DNA of 64,000 nucleotides from Polyangiaceae bacterium (GTDB lineage Bacteria > Myxococcota_A > Polyangia > Polyangiales > Polyangiaceae): NCBI GenBank assembly GCA_029266615.1, contig JAQSWN010000038.1:1-64000 (forward strand). The letters are read 5' to 3'. Under the pieces are notes generated by a model. The model made no database searches. It was not told the DNA's origin and worked only from the letters and a program-made list of their open reading frames with translations. This document shows positions 34,725 to 43,213 of the stretch, piece by piece. Within the stretch, counting starts at the first letter, position 1, and each line of letters opens with the position of its first letter. A program made the translations under genes and the position numbers.

Positions 34725-36571
34725 TGTCGTGGCTCACGCGCTGCCTCCTCGCGTTCGGTCTCATCCAGCTCCTCATCGGCTGCGAGTCGAACCTGTCGAT
34801 GAGCTTGGAAGGCAAAGCCTGCGCTGCGGGCGGCGTGTGCCTGAGCGGCTACGTGTGCGACGCCTCGCGCAACGTGTGCGTCAAGGAGGGGAGCCCCGGG
34901 GACCCAGGGGCCGGCAGTACCAGCGGCGCCTGCACCGCCGAAGAGGTCACGTGCGACGGCGCCTGCAGCGACCCGACTCGGGACCCGAAGAACTGCGGCG
35001 GCTGCGGCGCGCAGTGCGGCGCGCCCGCGAACGGGACCTCCGTATGCGTCGCAGGCGACTGCAACTTCGTCTGCAACAAGCCCTACTCCGCCTGCGGTAA
35101 CAGCTGCACGGACCTCGCGAAGGACCCGCGCAACTGCGGCGCGTGCGGTCGCGTGTGCGAAGGCGCAGCCGGCGCCGCCGCTGCGTGCGAGGACGGCACC
35201 TGCACCTTCGCCTGCCAAGCGCCCTTCGAGGCATGTGACGGCACGTGCGTAGACACTTCGAGCGACCCCAAGAGCTGCGGCAGCTGCGGCAACGCTTGCG
35301 CAGCCGGCAAAGTGTGCGACGCCGGGGCCTGCGCCGACAGCTGCCAGGGCGGCAAGCTCAACTGCGGGGGCGCATGCATCGACTCGGCCGTTTCTCCCGA
35401 ACATTGCGGGGCGTGCGGCAACCGCTGCTCGGCGCCGAGCGGCGCGATCGCGACCTGCAGCGCGAGCGGCTGCGACTTCACTTGCGCGGAGGGCCGCACT
35501 CCTTGCGGAGGCTCGTGCGCGGATGTGCAGGCCGACGCGCGCAACTGCGGTGCTTGCGGCAAAGTCTGCGATGCTCCCGCGAACGGAAGCGCCACCTGCG
35601 CGAGCGGCGAGTGCCAGGTGCTGTGCGACGCCGGCTTCGCGGCCTGCGGAGGCGCCTGCATCAAGACCTCGAGCGACCCGGCCAACTGCGGAGCTTGCGG
35701 TAAAGCATGCGCCACCGGTGAGGTGTGCAGCGCCGGGAAGTGCACCCGCGTGTGTGCGGATGGCACGCAAGACTGCTCGATGGCGTGCGTGAGCACGGCC
35801 ACCGATCCCGCGAACTGCGGCGCGTGCGACAAGATGTGCGAGGGCACCGCCCACGGCAAGGCGGCGTGCGCCGCCGGCAAGTGCGGGCTCACGTGCGACG
35901 CCGGTTATGCGTTGTGCGGCAACGCTTGCTTGAGCTTGGACGCAGACCCGAACAACTGCGGAGCCTGCGGGAAGGTGTGTCCCAGCACGCCCGGTGGAGC
36001 GCCCGCGTGCAGCGCCGGTAAATGCGGTATCAAGTGCAACCCGGGGCTGACGAGCTGCGGCGGGCAGTGCGTGGACCTCACGTCCAGCTCGAGCAACTGC
36101 GGCACTTGCGGCAAAACCTGCCCGACCGGCGAGTTCTGCCAATCCGGGACGTGCGACGACGGCTGCGGGACCAAGACCTCTTGCGGCGGCTCGTGCGTGG
36201 ACGTCAAAACTGACGCCGCCAACTGCGGCGAGTGCGACAAAGCATGCAGCGCCCCGCCGTCCGGCATTCCCACGTGCGCCGCGGGTACTTGCGGGTTCCA
36301 GTGCGCGCCGGGCATGGCCAAGTGCGGCGACGCCTGCATCAATACTACTTCGGATCCGAACAATTGTGGAATGTGCGGGAAGAAGTGCGAACCCGTGACG
36401 GGCGGGACCGTCACTTGCGAGCAGGGTGTTTGCGAGGTGTCGTCGTGCAGCGCCGGGCTATCGCTCTGTGGAGACAAGTGCGTCAACACGCGCACCGACA
36501 AAAACCACTGCCGGGTCTGCGACAACAGGTGCCCGGGCAAGCAGAAATGCTTGCTCGGAATCTGCCTCTGA
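34724..36571 (+). CDS. Cys-rich tandem-repeat lipoprotein
   Basis: A 615-residue surface lipoprotein. The signal is residues 1-19 with lipobox LLIGC. After a CxxGxxCxxxxC entry segment and a Gly/Ser linker, the rest is about twelve degenerate repeats of 40-45 residues. Each carries DPxNCGxCGxxC and CxxGxCxxxC. Roughly one residue in six is Cys, so many disulfides are expected outside the cytoplasm. Such proteins are common in Sorangium-like myxobacteria and are often mis-annotated by chance similarity. Function is unknown; adhesion or surface-layer roles are possible. It is the last gene of the kinase operon. Confidence 0.85.
   Translation: MSWLTRCLLAFGLIQLLIGCESNLSMSLEGKACAAGGVCLSGYVCDASRNVCVKEGSPGDPGAGSTSGACTAEEVTCDGACSDPTRDPKNCGGCGAQCGAPANGTSVCVAGDCNFVCNKPYSACGNSCTDLAKDPRNCGACGRVCEGAAGAAAACEDGTCTFACQAPFEACDGTCVDTSSDPKSCGSCGNACAAGKVCDAGACADSCQGGKLNCGGACIDSAVSPEHCGACGNRCSAPSGAIATCSASGCDFTCAEGRTPCGGSCADVQADARNCGACGKVCDAPANGSATCASGECQVLCDAGFAACGGACIKTSSDPANCGACGKACATGEVCSAGKCTRVCADGTQDCSMACVSTATDPANCGACDKMCEGTAHGKAACAAGKCGLTCDAGYALCGNACLSLDADPNNCGACGKVCPSTPGGAPACSAGKCGIKCNPGLTSCGGQCVDLTSSSSNCGTCGKTCPTGEFCQSGTCDDGCGTKTSCGGSCVDVKTDAANCGECDKACSAPPSGIPTCAAGTCGFQCAPGMAKCGDACINTTSDPNNCGMCGKKCEPVTGGTVTCEQGVCEVSSCSAGLSLCGDKCVNTRTDKNHCRVCDNRCPGKQKCLLGICL
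34940..36560 (+). repeat. About 12 coding tandem repeats of about 130 bases
   Basis: The repeats encode the DPxNCGxCG units of the Cys-rich lipoprotein. I count the cores PKNCGGCG, PRNCGACG, PKSCGSCG, PEHCGACG, ARNCGACG, PANCGACG, PANCGACD, PNNCGACG, SSNCGTCG, AANCGECD, PNNCGMCG and KNHCRVCD. Divergence between units argues against recent expansion. Confidence 0.85.
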
Positions 36572-36586
36572 GCCTGAGCCTCGCCG

Positions 36587-39094
36587 TCACTCAGCGGCGG
36601 GAGCACGCCGCTCCAGCACGTCGATGAGGAGCTCGCCGCGCTCCGTGTTCACCAAGAGCACGCCGCCGCGCGGCAGCTCGCCCCGCAAGATGCGCTCGGC
36701 CAGCGGCGCCTCGAGCAGCCGCGCGATGGTGCGCTTCATCGGGCGTGCGCCGAGCGTCGGCTCGAACCCGCCCGCGTCCATCAAGTACTCGAGCAGTTCC
36801 GGCGAATACTCGAGCTCCACGCCGCGCTGAGCGAGCAGGGACTGCCGCACGCCGTCCAGCAAGCGCCGGGCGATTTCGCGCACGTCGTCCCGGCTCAAAG
36901 GCGCGAAGACGAGAACTTCGTCGATGCGGTTGTAGAGCTCGGGCGCCAGCGCCGCCCGCGCCGCCGCGACAATCTTGGAGGACACGTCATCCACCGACGC
37001 CGGCTCTCCGCCGCCGAAACCAACGCGCCGCTTGCTGGCCTGCCCCAGCACTTCGGCGCCGAGGTTCGACGTCATCAAGATCACGGTATTGGTGAAGTCG
37101 ACCAAGCGACCGCGACCGTCGGTCAGGCGCCCCTCATCGAACACGCCCAGGAACGTCGTCAGCACGTCCGGGTGCGCCTTCTCCAGCTCGTCGAGCAAGA
37201 TGACTTGGTAGGGCCGCCGACGCACCGCCTCCGTGAGCTGCCCGCCCGCTTCGTGCCCGACATATCCGGGCGGCGCGCCGATCAGCCGCGCCACCGAGTG
37301 CGCCTCGCTGAACTCGGACAGATCCAAGCGGGTCATGGCGCTCTCGCAGTGGAACAGCACCTCCGCGATTGCCTTGGCGGTCTCGGTCTTGCCCACGCCG
37401 GTCGGGCCGAGCAAAAGAAAGGTGCCGATCGGTCGACGAGAGCCGAGCCCCGCCGCGTTGCGCCGCAGGATGCGCGCAATCCGCCCGATTTGCGAGCCAT
37501 GGCCCACCACGCGGTCGGCCAGGATTTCTTCCAGCCGGAGCATGCGGTCACCGTCCGACTCCAAAAGTCGTTCGACCGGCATGTCGGAAAGCTCGGCTAC
37601 GACTTCCGCGACCGCCTCCGCCCCCACCTCGCTCTTGCCGCGGCGACGCGTGCGCGCGCCGGCTAAGTCGAGGATCGAGACCGCCTTGTCCGGCAGAGCC
37701 CGGCCCGGCAAGTAGCGAATCGACCAAGCGACGCCGGCCGCGAGCGCTTCCTTGTCGTAGCTCACGCGGTGATGCTGCTCGAGGCGCGGCCGCAGGGCGT
37801 CCAAGATGAGGAACGCGTCCTCTCGCGAAGGCTCTTCCACCTCTACGAGCCCGAACCGTCGCGCCAGCGCGGCGTCGTGGCCAATGGCTTTTTGAAACTC
37901 CTCGAAGGTGGTCGCGCCGATGCACGGCAGCTCCCCGCGCGAGAGCGACAGCTTCAGCTCCGAAGAGATTTCCTCCGCGGCCTCACCCAGAAATAGCTGG
38001 TGAATCTCGTCGAAGAACAGGACCACGCGCCCCCGCGCCAGAAGGACCTCTTTGCGAATCTGAGCGATGCGTCCCGCCAGCGCCCCGCGCACCGCCGTAC
38101 CCGCGATAAGCTCGCCGATCGGGATCTGAATGACTAGGCGATCGTCGAGCGCCTGCACGTCGCGCCCTTCCGCGATGCGCTGAGCCAGCCCCCGCACCAC
38201 GCTCGTCTTGCCCACGCCGGACACGCCGACCAAGCAAGGGTTGTTGCCCTCGCGCTTGGCGAGCACGTCCAACGTTTGCTCGATGACGTCGTCGCGACCC
38301 ACGACCGGGTCGAGCTCACCGCGCGCAGCCGCGAGGGTGAGGTTCCGACCTAGCTCGCAAAGGAGCGGGAAGCGCTGCGGATCCAGCTGGAAGCGCTGCT
38401 CCGGGGGGGGCGCTCCCGGGGCGGCCGGAGCGGCGTTAGCGGACGGGATGGTAAGGCGCGTGATGGTGAGCCCGAGCTTGGGCTCGGGCGGCGGCTGTGA
38501 CGGCGACGCGGCGGGCTCGCGCGACTGCATGAGCGGAACCGTCTCCGCCGTCGCGACGCGCTTGGGCGGGGGGAAGAGCGGCACCTTCACCGCGCCGGTC
38601 TTGCGCGGCGCGGGCGTCGCTTCGGTCGTCTCGGCCACCGGGACCGAGACGCTCAGCGCTTGCTGGGCTTGCGGCCTTCGGCGTCCGACCAGGCCGAGCC
38701 CAACCTGCATGGCCTGCGCGCGCAAGCGGCTGGCGTCGACTCCGAGCGTCTCGAGCGTCCGACGAGCGACCGCGCGCGGCTCGCCGAGGAGCGCGAGCAG
38801 CAAGTGCGGCGCAGACGGCACGTTGGTCCCCATGCGCGCGCCGATCTCTTTGGCGCGCGTGAGCGCGGAGACGATCGGCTCGGCGAGCTCGTCCCCGGCG
38901 AGGCCGCGCGCGGTGCGCAGCACGTCATCCGGCGTCACGCGGCGTTCACGCAGCAGCTCGGAGGTGCTGCTCGGTTGCATCACCAGCGCGGCTAGTAAGT
39001 GCGCGGTCGACGCCCGCTCCTTCAAGCGACGCGCGAGGTCTTCGGCTAGCTTGCGCAGCTCACGCAGCTCGGGCTCGCTTGCAGAGGCTGACAT
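36587..39094 (-). CDS. ClpC/ClpA-like AAA+ ATPase without middle domain
   Basis: An 835-residue Hsp100-type unfoldase. Residues 1-140 are the double Clp N domain (ASTAHLLAALVMQPSS, PSAPHLLLALLGEP). A Pro-rich linker reaches about 230. The first AAA+ module has Walker A GVSGVGKTS near 290 and Walker B VVLFFDEIHQLF; the second has GPTGVGKTETAKA near 562 and VILLDELEKAHPDV. No coiled-coil middle domain lies between them. In the second module RRVGFGGGE near 690 places a VGF tripeptide where ClpC and ClpA carry the loop that docks on ClpP. A proteolytic partner elsewhere is therefore likely. It converges on the Cys-rich gene with 15 bases between stops. Confidence 0.88.
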   Translation of the reverse strand: MSASASEPELRELRKLAEDLARRLKERASTAHLLAALVMQPSSTSELLRERRVTPDDVLRTARGLAGDELAEPIVSALTRAKEIGARMGTNVPSAPHLLLALLGEPRAVARRTLETLGVDASRLRAQAMQVGLGLVGRRRPQAQQALSVSVPVAETTEATPAPRKTGAVKVPLFPPPKRVATAETVPLMQSREPAASPSQPPPEPKLGLTITRLTIPSANAAPAAPGAPPPEQRFQLDPQRFPLLCELGRNLTLAAARGELDPVVGRDDVIEQTLDVLAKREGNNPCLVGVSGVGKTSVVRGLAQRIAEGRDVQALDDRLVIQIPIGELIAGTAVRGALAGRIAQIRKEVLLARGRVVLFFDEIHQLFLGEAAEEISSELKLSLSRGELPCIGATTFEEFQKAIGHDAALARRFGLVEVEEPSREDAFLILDALRPRLEQHHRVSYDKEALAAGVAWSIRYLPGRALPDKAVSILDLAGARTRRRGKSEVGAEAVAEVVAELSDMPVERLLESDGDRMLRLEEILADRVVGHGSQIGRIARILRRNAAGLGSRRPIGTFLLLGPTGVGKTETAKAIAEVLFHCESAMTRLDLSEFSEAHSVARLIGAPPGYVGHEAGGQLTEAVRRRPYQVILLDELEKAHPDVLTTFLGVFDEGRLTDGRGRLVDFTNTVILMTSNLGAEVLGQASKRRVGFGGGEPASVDDVSSKIVAAARAALAPELYNRIDEVLVFAPLSRDDVREIARRLLDGVRQSLLAQRGVELEYSPELLEYLMDAGGFEPTLGARPMKRTIARLLEAPLAERILRGELPRGGVLLVNTERGELLIDVLERRAPAAE

Positions 39095-39163
39095 TCGCCC
39101 CCACTAGTGCCTGGAAGCGCTGCGCTCGGCCAAGTTTGTGACGACGGCCGCACCCGAACGTAA

Positions 39164-40309
39164 CTACCTGATAGGTATAGACAAAGTAGCGACAGCAGAC
39201 TCGTCATAAATCGTCAGGCGATCGGGCCCGCCGACCGCGACCCGAGCGGACCGCGGCGCAACCGCCAGCTCTTGATTGCGGGTTACGACCCGAACCCAGT
39301 CGCGCTCACCGGTCGGAGGCTCGCCCGGCAAGCGAGCTCGGGCGAGCTCACGGAGGTCGGCGTCGAACAAGGAGAGCTCGAAGCGTGGCCCTGCGCCCGT
39401 CACGGTGATGAGCGCGAGCAGCCTCCCCTCATACCCGGCTCCAGCGGCGTAAGTTGACCCCGGATAGCTCACCGTGCCGAGAGGCTTGAAGACGGGGCTG
39501 ACCAGCGCCCGGGTCAGCTTGCCCGCCTCGTCCACCCAGACGCTCTGATCCACGCGACGCGTCGGTAGCGACCAGCTCGGTACCGGGGCGGGTCCCCCCA
39601 CGAGCGGGGTAAGCTGGAGGCCGGACGGGGCGAGTCGCTCGACCCGATGGGGGCTGAGGTAGAGCCAGACGCCTTCGCGAGTGACCCCCAAGGTGCCTCC
39701 GCGGGGACTCTCGAGGTCGATGGCTTGCTCGGGCACGAGAACGCCGCCGACCGAGCTGGCGCCGAGCCGATAGCTCCGGAGGTTCGGAGGCGAGCTCTCG
39801 GCGTCGAAGACCCAAAGCAGGTCCGGGCTCCGCGCGTCCGGGTACAGCTCGGCGCCGGGGAACAGCACGGGGCGAGGGCCCGGGGCCGCGACGCGCTTGC
39901 CCCGCTCGAAGCGCACGAGGCCACCGTCCCCCACCGCCACGAGCGCGCCGTCCGCCATGCCCACCACCGCGCGTGGCCGTTCGAGCGGGACGACGGCCAG
40001 CTCGTCCAAGCTCCGGTCGTCCAGCACTTGCACGTCGCCATCGCGCAGACGCGCCAGCGTGCCAGCGCCGAACGCTAGCTGCGGCAGGTGACGACGGCGC
40101 GGCGGCAGCGTGAGCCGCGTCGTTTGCAGGCTCCTCTCCACGGCCGTGATGGCAGCGCGACTTAGGGGCAGCGCGGTCGAGCCGCTCGCGCTGGGGACGG
40201 GCTCCGTGGCGTCGGCTCGGTGAAGGGGCACCGGTTTTGCTCGGCACCCGGCCACGGCCAAGCCGAACGAGCAAGCGCAAGCGAGGACGCCGATGAGCGA
40301 GCGACGCAT
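39164..40309 (-). CDS. Beta-propeller-like lipoprotein, unknown
   Basis: A 381-residue protein from the ATG at 40309, which directly precedes a lipoprotein signal with lipobox LAVAGC. The body alternates short strands with Gly/Asp turns (RLRDGDVQVLDD, VGMADGALVAVGDGGLVRFE, LGVTREGVWLYLSPHRVERL). This suggests WD/PQQ-like blades, but no repeat signature is clear enough to name. Longer upstream frames overlap the divergent lipoprotein promoter. Function is unknown. Confidence 0.7.
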   Translation of the reverse strand: MRRSLIGVLACACSFGLAVAGCRAKPVPLHRADATEPVPSASGSTALPLSRAAITAVERSLQTTRLTLPPRRRHLPQLAFGAGTLARLRDGDVQVLDDRSLDELAVVPLERPRAVVGMADGALVAVGDGGLVRFERGKRVAAPGPRPVLFPGAELYPDARSPDLLWVFDAESSPPNLRSYRLGASSVGGVLVPEQAIDLESPRGGTLGVTREGVWLYLSPHRVERLAPSGLQLTPLVGGPAPVPSWSLPTRRVDQSVWVDEAGKLTRALVSPVFKPLGTVSYPGSTYAAGAGYEGRLLALITVTGAGPRFELSLFDADLRELARARLPGEPPTGERDWVRVVTRNQELAVAPRSARVAVGGPDRLTIYDESAVATLSIPIR

Positions 40310-40352
40310 CCGCGGCCAACATAGCAGCGCTGCGTGGTAACGTCCCCGGCGC

Positions 40353-40763
40353 ATGTCTCGCTCCGGGTCCTTGCTCGCCTTGGCCGTCGTCGTCCTGACC
40401 ACGAGCGGCTGCTCGAGGGTGCGCGAGATCCGCGCGTGCCGGGCGATCGTGCGGGAGGTCAACGGCGCGTTGGCCGAGGTGCAACAGCTTAGCGAAGCGA
40501 AGCCGGTGGATGAGCCGCGCATCGCCCGGCGCTACGGGGACTTGGCCAAGGCGCTCGTGCCGTACGCCCAGGGCGAGTCATCACTGGCGATCGCCATGCG
40601 CGATTACATCGCGGTCGTGCAGAGCACCGAGGTCGCGGTCCGAGCGCACGCCAACGCCGTGAGCACCCAGGGTCGTGTCTCCGAGGCCCGCCGAGAGCTG
40701 GACAAGCTAACGAAGCGCGAGCGCGCCGCCGCGAGCCGCATCGAGAACGAGTGCGCCCACTGA
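40353..40763 (+). CDS. Small helical lipoprotein, unknown
   Basis: A 136-residue protein. The signal is residues 1-19 with lipobox LTTSGC. The mature part is almost all helical and charged (EVNGALAEVQQLSEAK, SEARRELDKLTKRERAA) with a Cys three residues from the end (ENECAH). It is divergent from the 39164-40309 lipoprotein across 43 bases, so the two may share a promoter region. No family is recognised. Confidence 0.65.
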   Translation: MSRSGSLLALAVVVLTTSGCSRVREIRACRAIVREVNGALAEVQQLSEAKPVDEPRIARRYGDLAKALVPYAQGESSLAIAMRDYIAVVQSTEVAVRAHANAVSTQGRVSEARRELDKLTKRERAAASRIENECAH

Positions 40764-40770
40764 GGCGCCG

Positions 40771-41370
40771 TTAGCTGCCCGGCACCTGGGGCAACGGGTG
40801 GCCCTCTCGCGCCGCGAAGAAGACGAGGCGGCCTTCGCCCTCGTCCTGGTAGAAGCCACCGTTGTTCAGCGGCGGCAGCCCGATCTTCAACTTGAACGCC
40901 TCGCGTCCCCCGTCGTCCGCGAAGCGCACTCGTAGCCGGCACATGCTGGAGCGACACGAAACCGACTCGAGCGCCGCGCCATCGCCCGCTTCTTCCCGCA
41001 CGAAGGCGCCGATGCTGCGCTCCTCCTCCCTCGCCCACGCTGGGTCCCAAGGCTCGGACTCGATCACTTCATCGAAGTGAGCGCGGGCGGCCTCGGGCGT
41101 GACCGGGGTCGGCGGGGAAGGAGGCGGGAGCGCCGCGGGCGGGGCCGGGTCGACCGGGGTCGCCGTGCTCGACCGCGGCTGGGCCTTCAAGGCGGCGACC
41201 TCGGCGCGGAGCACGGCTAGCTCCCGGCTCATCTCGGTTGGGATGGTTGCCGGAGGGGCGTCCTGCGCGCGCGGGGCGGGCGCGCGGCTTGGCTCTCGCA
41301 GCGCGAACACGAGCCCCAAAGCGCCGAGGGCCAGCGCCGCGAACCCGAGCCCATAGTACGGCGACGGCAT
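40771..41370 (-). CDS. Membrane-anchored protein with Pro-rich linker, unknown
   Basis: A 199-residue protein. The ATG at 41370 has GGAGTGAT directly upstream, which settles the start. Residues 5-23 are a membrane anchor (YGLGFAALALGALGLVFAL). A short coiled coil (MSRELAVLRAEVAALKAQ) and a Pro-rich linker follow. A C-terminal domain has two Cys in SVSCRSSMCRLRVRF, a probable disulfide outside the membrane. The start lies 1 base after the stop of the secreted protein gene, so they are one unit. No family is recognised. Confidence 0.7.
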   Translation of the reverse strand: MPSPYYGLGFAALALGALGLVFALREPSRAPAPRAQDAPPATIPTEMSRELAVLRAEVAALKAQPRSSTATPVDPAPPAALPPPSPPTPVTPEAARAHFDEVIESEPWDPAWAREEERSIGAFVREEAGDGAALESVSCRSSMCRLRVRFADDGGREAFKLKIGLPPLNNGGFYQDEGEGRLVFFAAREGHPLPQVPGS

Positions 41371-41371
41371 A

Positions 41372-41863
41372 TCACTCCTCGGTGATGGAGTACGAAACCA
41401 CCGCCGAGCCATCCGCTCCACCCGCCGGCGGCATCGTGCAATGGATGATTTTCGCCCCGTGCGCGACGAAGCCGGTCGTGCCGACGCCGGTCAGCCGCTT
41501 CGTGCCGCCAAAGGCGACGCCGCTCGAGACGCTCGGCGAAACGAAGGCGGAGCTCGTGAACTCGGCCGTCGCCCGTGCGCTACACACGACCTCTCCGACC
41601 GGAGTCGTGTCACGCACCGAGACGCTCCACTCCGTGATGGCTCCTCCCTGTTGAACGCCGTTGCAGATGAAGAACTTACTCGCGCCCGATTGGTTGCGCG
41701 TGATGGTGCCCTCGTAATAGATCGTCGCGCTGCTCAGGTTCGTCATCACTTGCACGCAGGAGGTGCCCGGGTATCCGGTGGTACTTCCCGCCCGCGCGCT
41801 CGATCCGACGAAAGCGGTGGCAAGCCCACAACCGAGCAGCGATATGACGCGACGCAATTTCAT
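41372..41863 (-). CDS. Small secreted protein, unknown
   Basis: A 163-residue protein from the ATG at 41863, preceded by AAAAAAGGA, a strong ribosome site. Residues 1-25 are a signal peptide ending SSARAG. The mature part is Ser/Thr/Gly-rich, beta-prone, with Cys in TSCVQV, FICNG, VVCSAR and IIHCTM, suggesting two disulfides. It is the first gene of a pair with the membrane-anchored protein. No family is recognised. Confidence 0.68.
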   Translation of the reverse strand: MKLRRVISLLGCGLATAFVGSSARAGSTTGYPGTSCVQVMTNLSSATIYYEGTITRNQSGASKFFICNGVQQGGAITEWSVSVRDTTPVGEVVCSARATAEFTSSAFVSPSVSSGVAFGGTKRLTGVGTTGFVAHGAKIIHCTMPPAGGADGSAVVSYSITEE

Positions 41864-41970
41864 CCGATCGTCCTTTTTTGCGGCCGCTTTCGAGTCCCCC
41901 GTCGAAAGCAACTGGACGATACTGCGCGACGGCGCTGCAAACCATGGTCAAATTGACCGCCAGGCAAGCG

Positions 41971-43209
41971 TCAGCGCTTCTTCTTGAGCTTGTCGCCCTT
42001 ACTCTTTCGCGGCTTGTCGACATGCCGCTCGAGCGGCCCGACGCTGATCTGTCCCCATGAATAGCCGATCCAGCGCTTGAAAGGGCCGGGGTCATCTCCG
42101 CCCAGGAGCCACACCTCACGCGCGTTCTGCTCGATGTGCAGCGAGCCGGGGACGAAGCCGCTCTCGACCCACGTTAGTAGCTCGGGAACGCCGATGCCCA
42201 GTCGAACGAAGAGCAAGCCGCACGAGGGTTGCTTCCCGAGACCCGCGCAGATCCGCGCGACGTGCAGCTCTTCGTTGGGAATGGGGCGCCAAATCCAGAA
42301 CATCTCCACGCGCGGCTCGCCGAACCGGCGCAGCTTGGTTTCGGCCTCCTTCGGCAACGTGGCCATGAAGGTGCGCGCCAGGCTCTTCTCCACGATCCCT
42401 TTCGCTTCGAGCTTCGGACCGCGGCGCAGATCCAAGACGACCTCGGTCGTATTGGCGGGCCCCGCGCAGCACCGAAACCCGAGGCTAGGGGCGCGGGCAT
42501 CCGGCGCTCGAGGCTCGGCGTTAGCGCAACGGCCGGTCAGCTCGCCACTCGGGCTGTTGCCGCCGCGGATCGCGAAGTAACCAGCCTCCGTGCCACGCCC
42601 CCAGGGACTTGCCGTCCACTCGAAGGCCCCGCCGTGCAGATCGCGCACGCCGAACTCGCTCCGGCAGGCGACGCGCAGCCCGCTCGGCCGCAGCGACGGC
42701 TCGTTGCCGGTCCCACAGCGATCAGCGTGGTAGCCGTTGCCGTACTCGAAGGTCGTGTTGCTCGGTCCCTTGCACGCGCGCTCCCACTCGAGCTCGCCGC
42801 ACAGCCGCTTGTCCTGCTCCGCGCACAGCTTGGCGGCGGCGTCGCGGGTCACGTTGGTGAGCGGAATAGCGCCTTCTTCGTTGGGATACGGGTAAACGTC
42901 GATGTAGTAACCCTTGAGTATTACTTGCTCGCCCGGCATCTCCTGATCAGCGAGGCGCGGCAGCTGTCCGGGCGGGGTGCCGGCGACGAGCGGCCCGGGC
43001 TCGATCCAAATCATGCCGCGTCGCGGCTGAGGGGGCGGCGTCGGGGCCGCGATCGATGAGCTGAAGGAGCTGCTCGGCTGAGCCGCGACCGCGGAGGCGC
43101 TGGGCGCGCCCGAAGGGCTCTGACTTCGACGCTCGCAGCCTCCCCCCGCGAGGAGAAGCGAGAGGGACGACGACGCGAGCGTCGCCGAACGCCACGGCCA
43201 GCGCGTCAC
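41971..43209 (-). CDS. FGE-sulfatase (SUMF1-like) domain lipoprotein
   Basis: A 412-residue protein starting at GTG, 4 bases after the NtrC-type regulator gene. The lipobox is LLAGGGC. After a Ser/Pro linker, residues about 65-250 match the formylglycine-generating-enzyme fold: GMIWIEPGPLVAGTPPG, GYYIDVYPYPNEEGAIPLTN, RLCGELEWERACKGPS, GVRDLHGGAFEWTASPWG and SLGFRCCAG. In bacteria most such domains are not sulfatase activators but ligand-binding or non-catalytic surface modules. Residues 250-400 are a separate unrecognised domain with a Lys-rich end (SKGDKLKKKR). Confidence 0.8.
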   Translation of the reverse strand: MTRWPWRSATLASSSLSLLLAGGGCERRSQSPSGAPSASAVAAQPSSSFSSSIAAPTPPPQPRRGMIWIEPGPLVAGTPPGQLPRLADQEMPGEQVILKGYYIDVYPYPNEEGAIPLTNVTRDAAAKLCAEQDKRLCGELEWERACKGPSNTTFEYGNGYHADRCGTGNEPSLRPSGLRVACRSEFGVRDLHGGAFEWTASPWGRGTEAGYFAIRGGNSPSGELTGRCANAEPRAPDARAPSLGFRCCAGPANTTEVVLDLRRGPKLEAKGIVEKSLARTFMATLPKEAETKLRRFGEPRVEMFWIWRPIPNEELHVARICAGLGKQPSCGLLFVRLGIGVPELLTWVESGFVPGSLHIEQNAREVWLLGGDDPGPFKRWIGYSWGQISVGPLERHVDKPRKSKGDKLKKKR

Positions 43210-43213
43210 GAGC

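Noticed and set aside
34532-36142. Long Ala/Arg-rich frame antisense to the Cys-rich repeat gene
   Set aside because: Its periodic composition is the complement of the tandem repeats; no start signal or family match.
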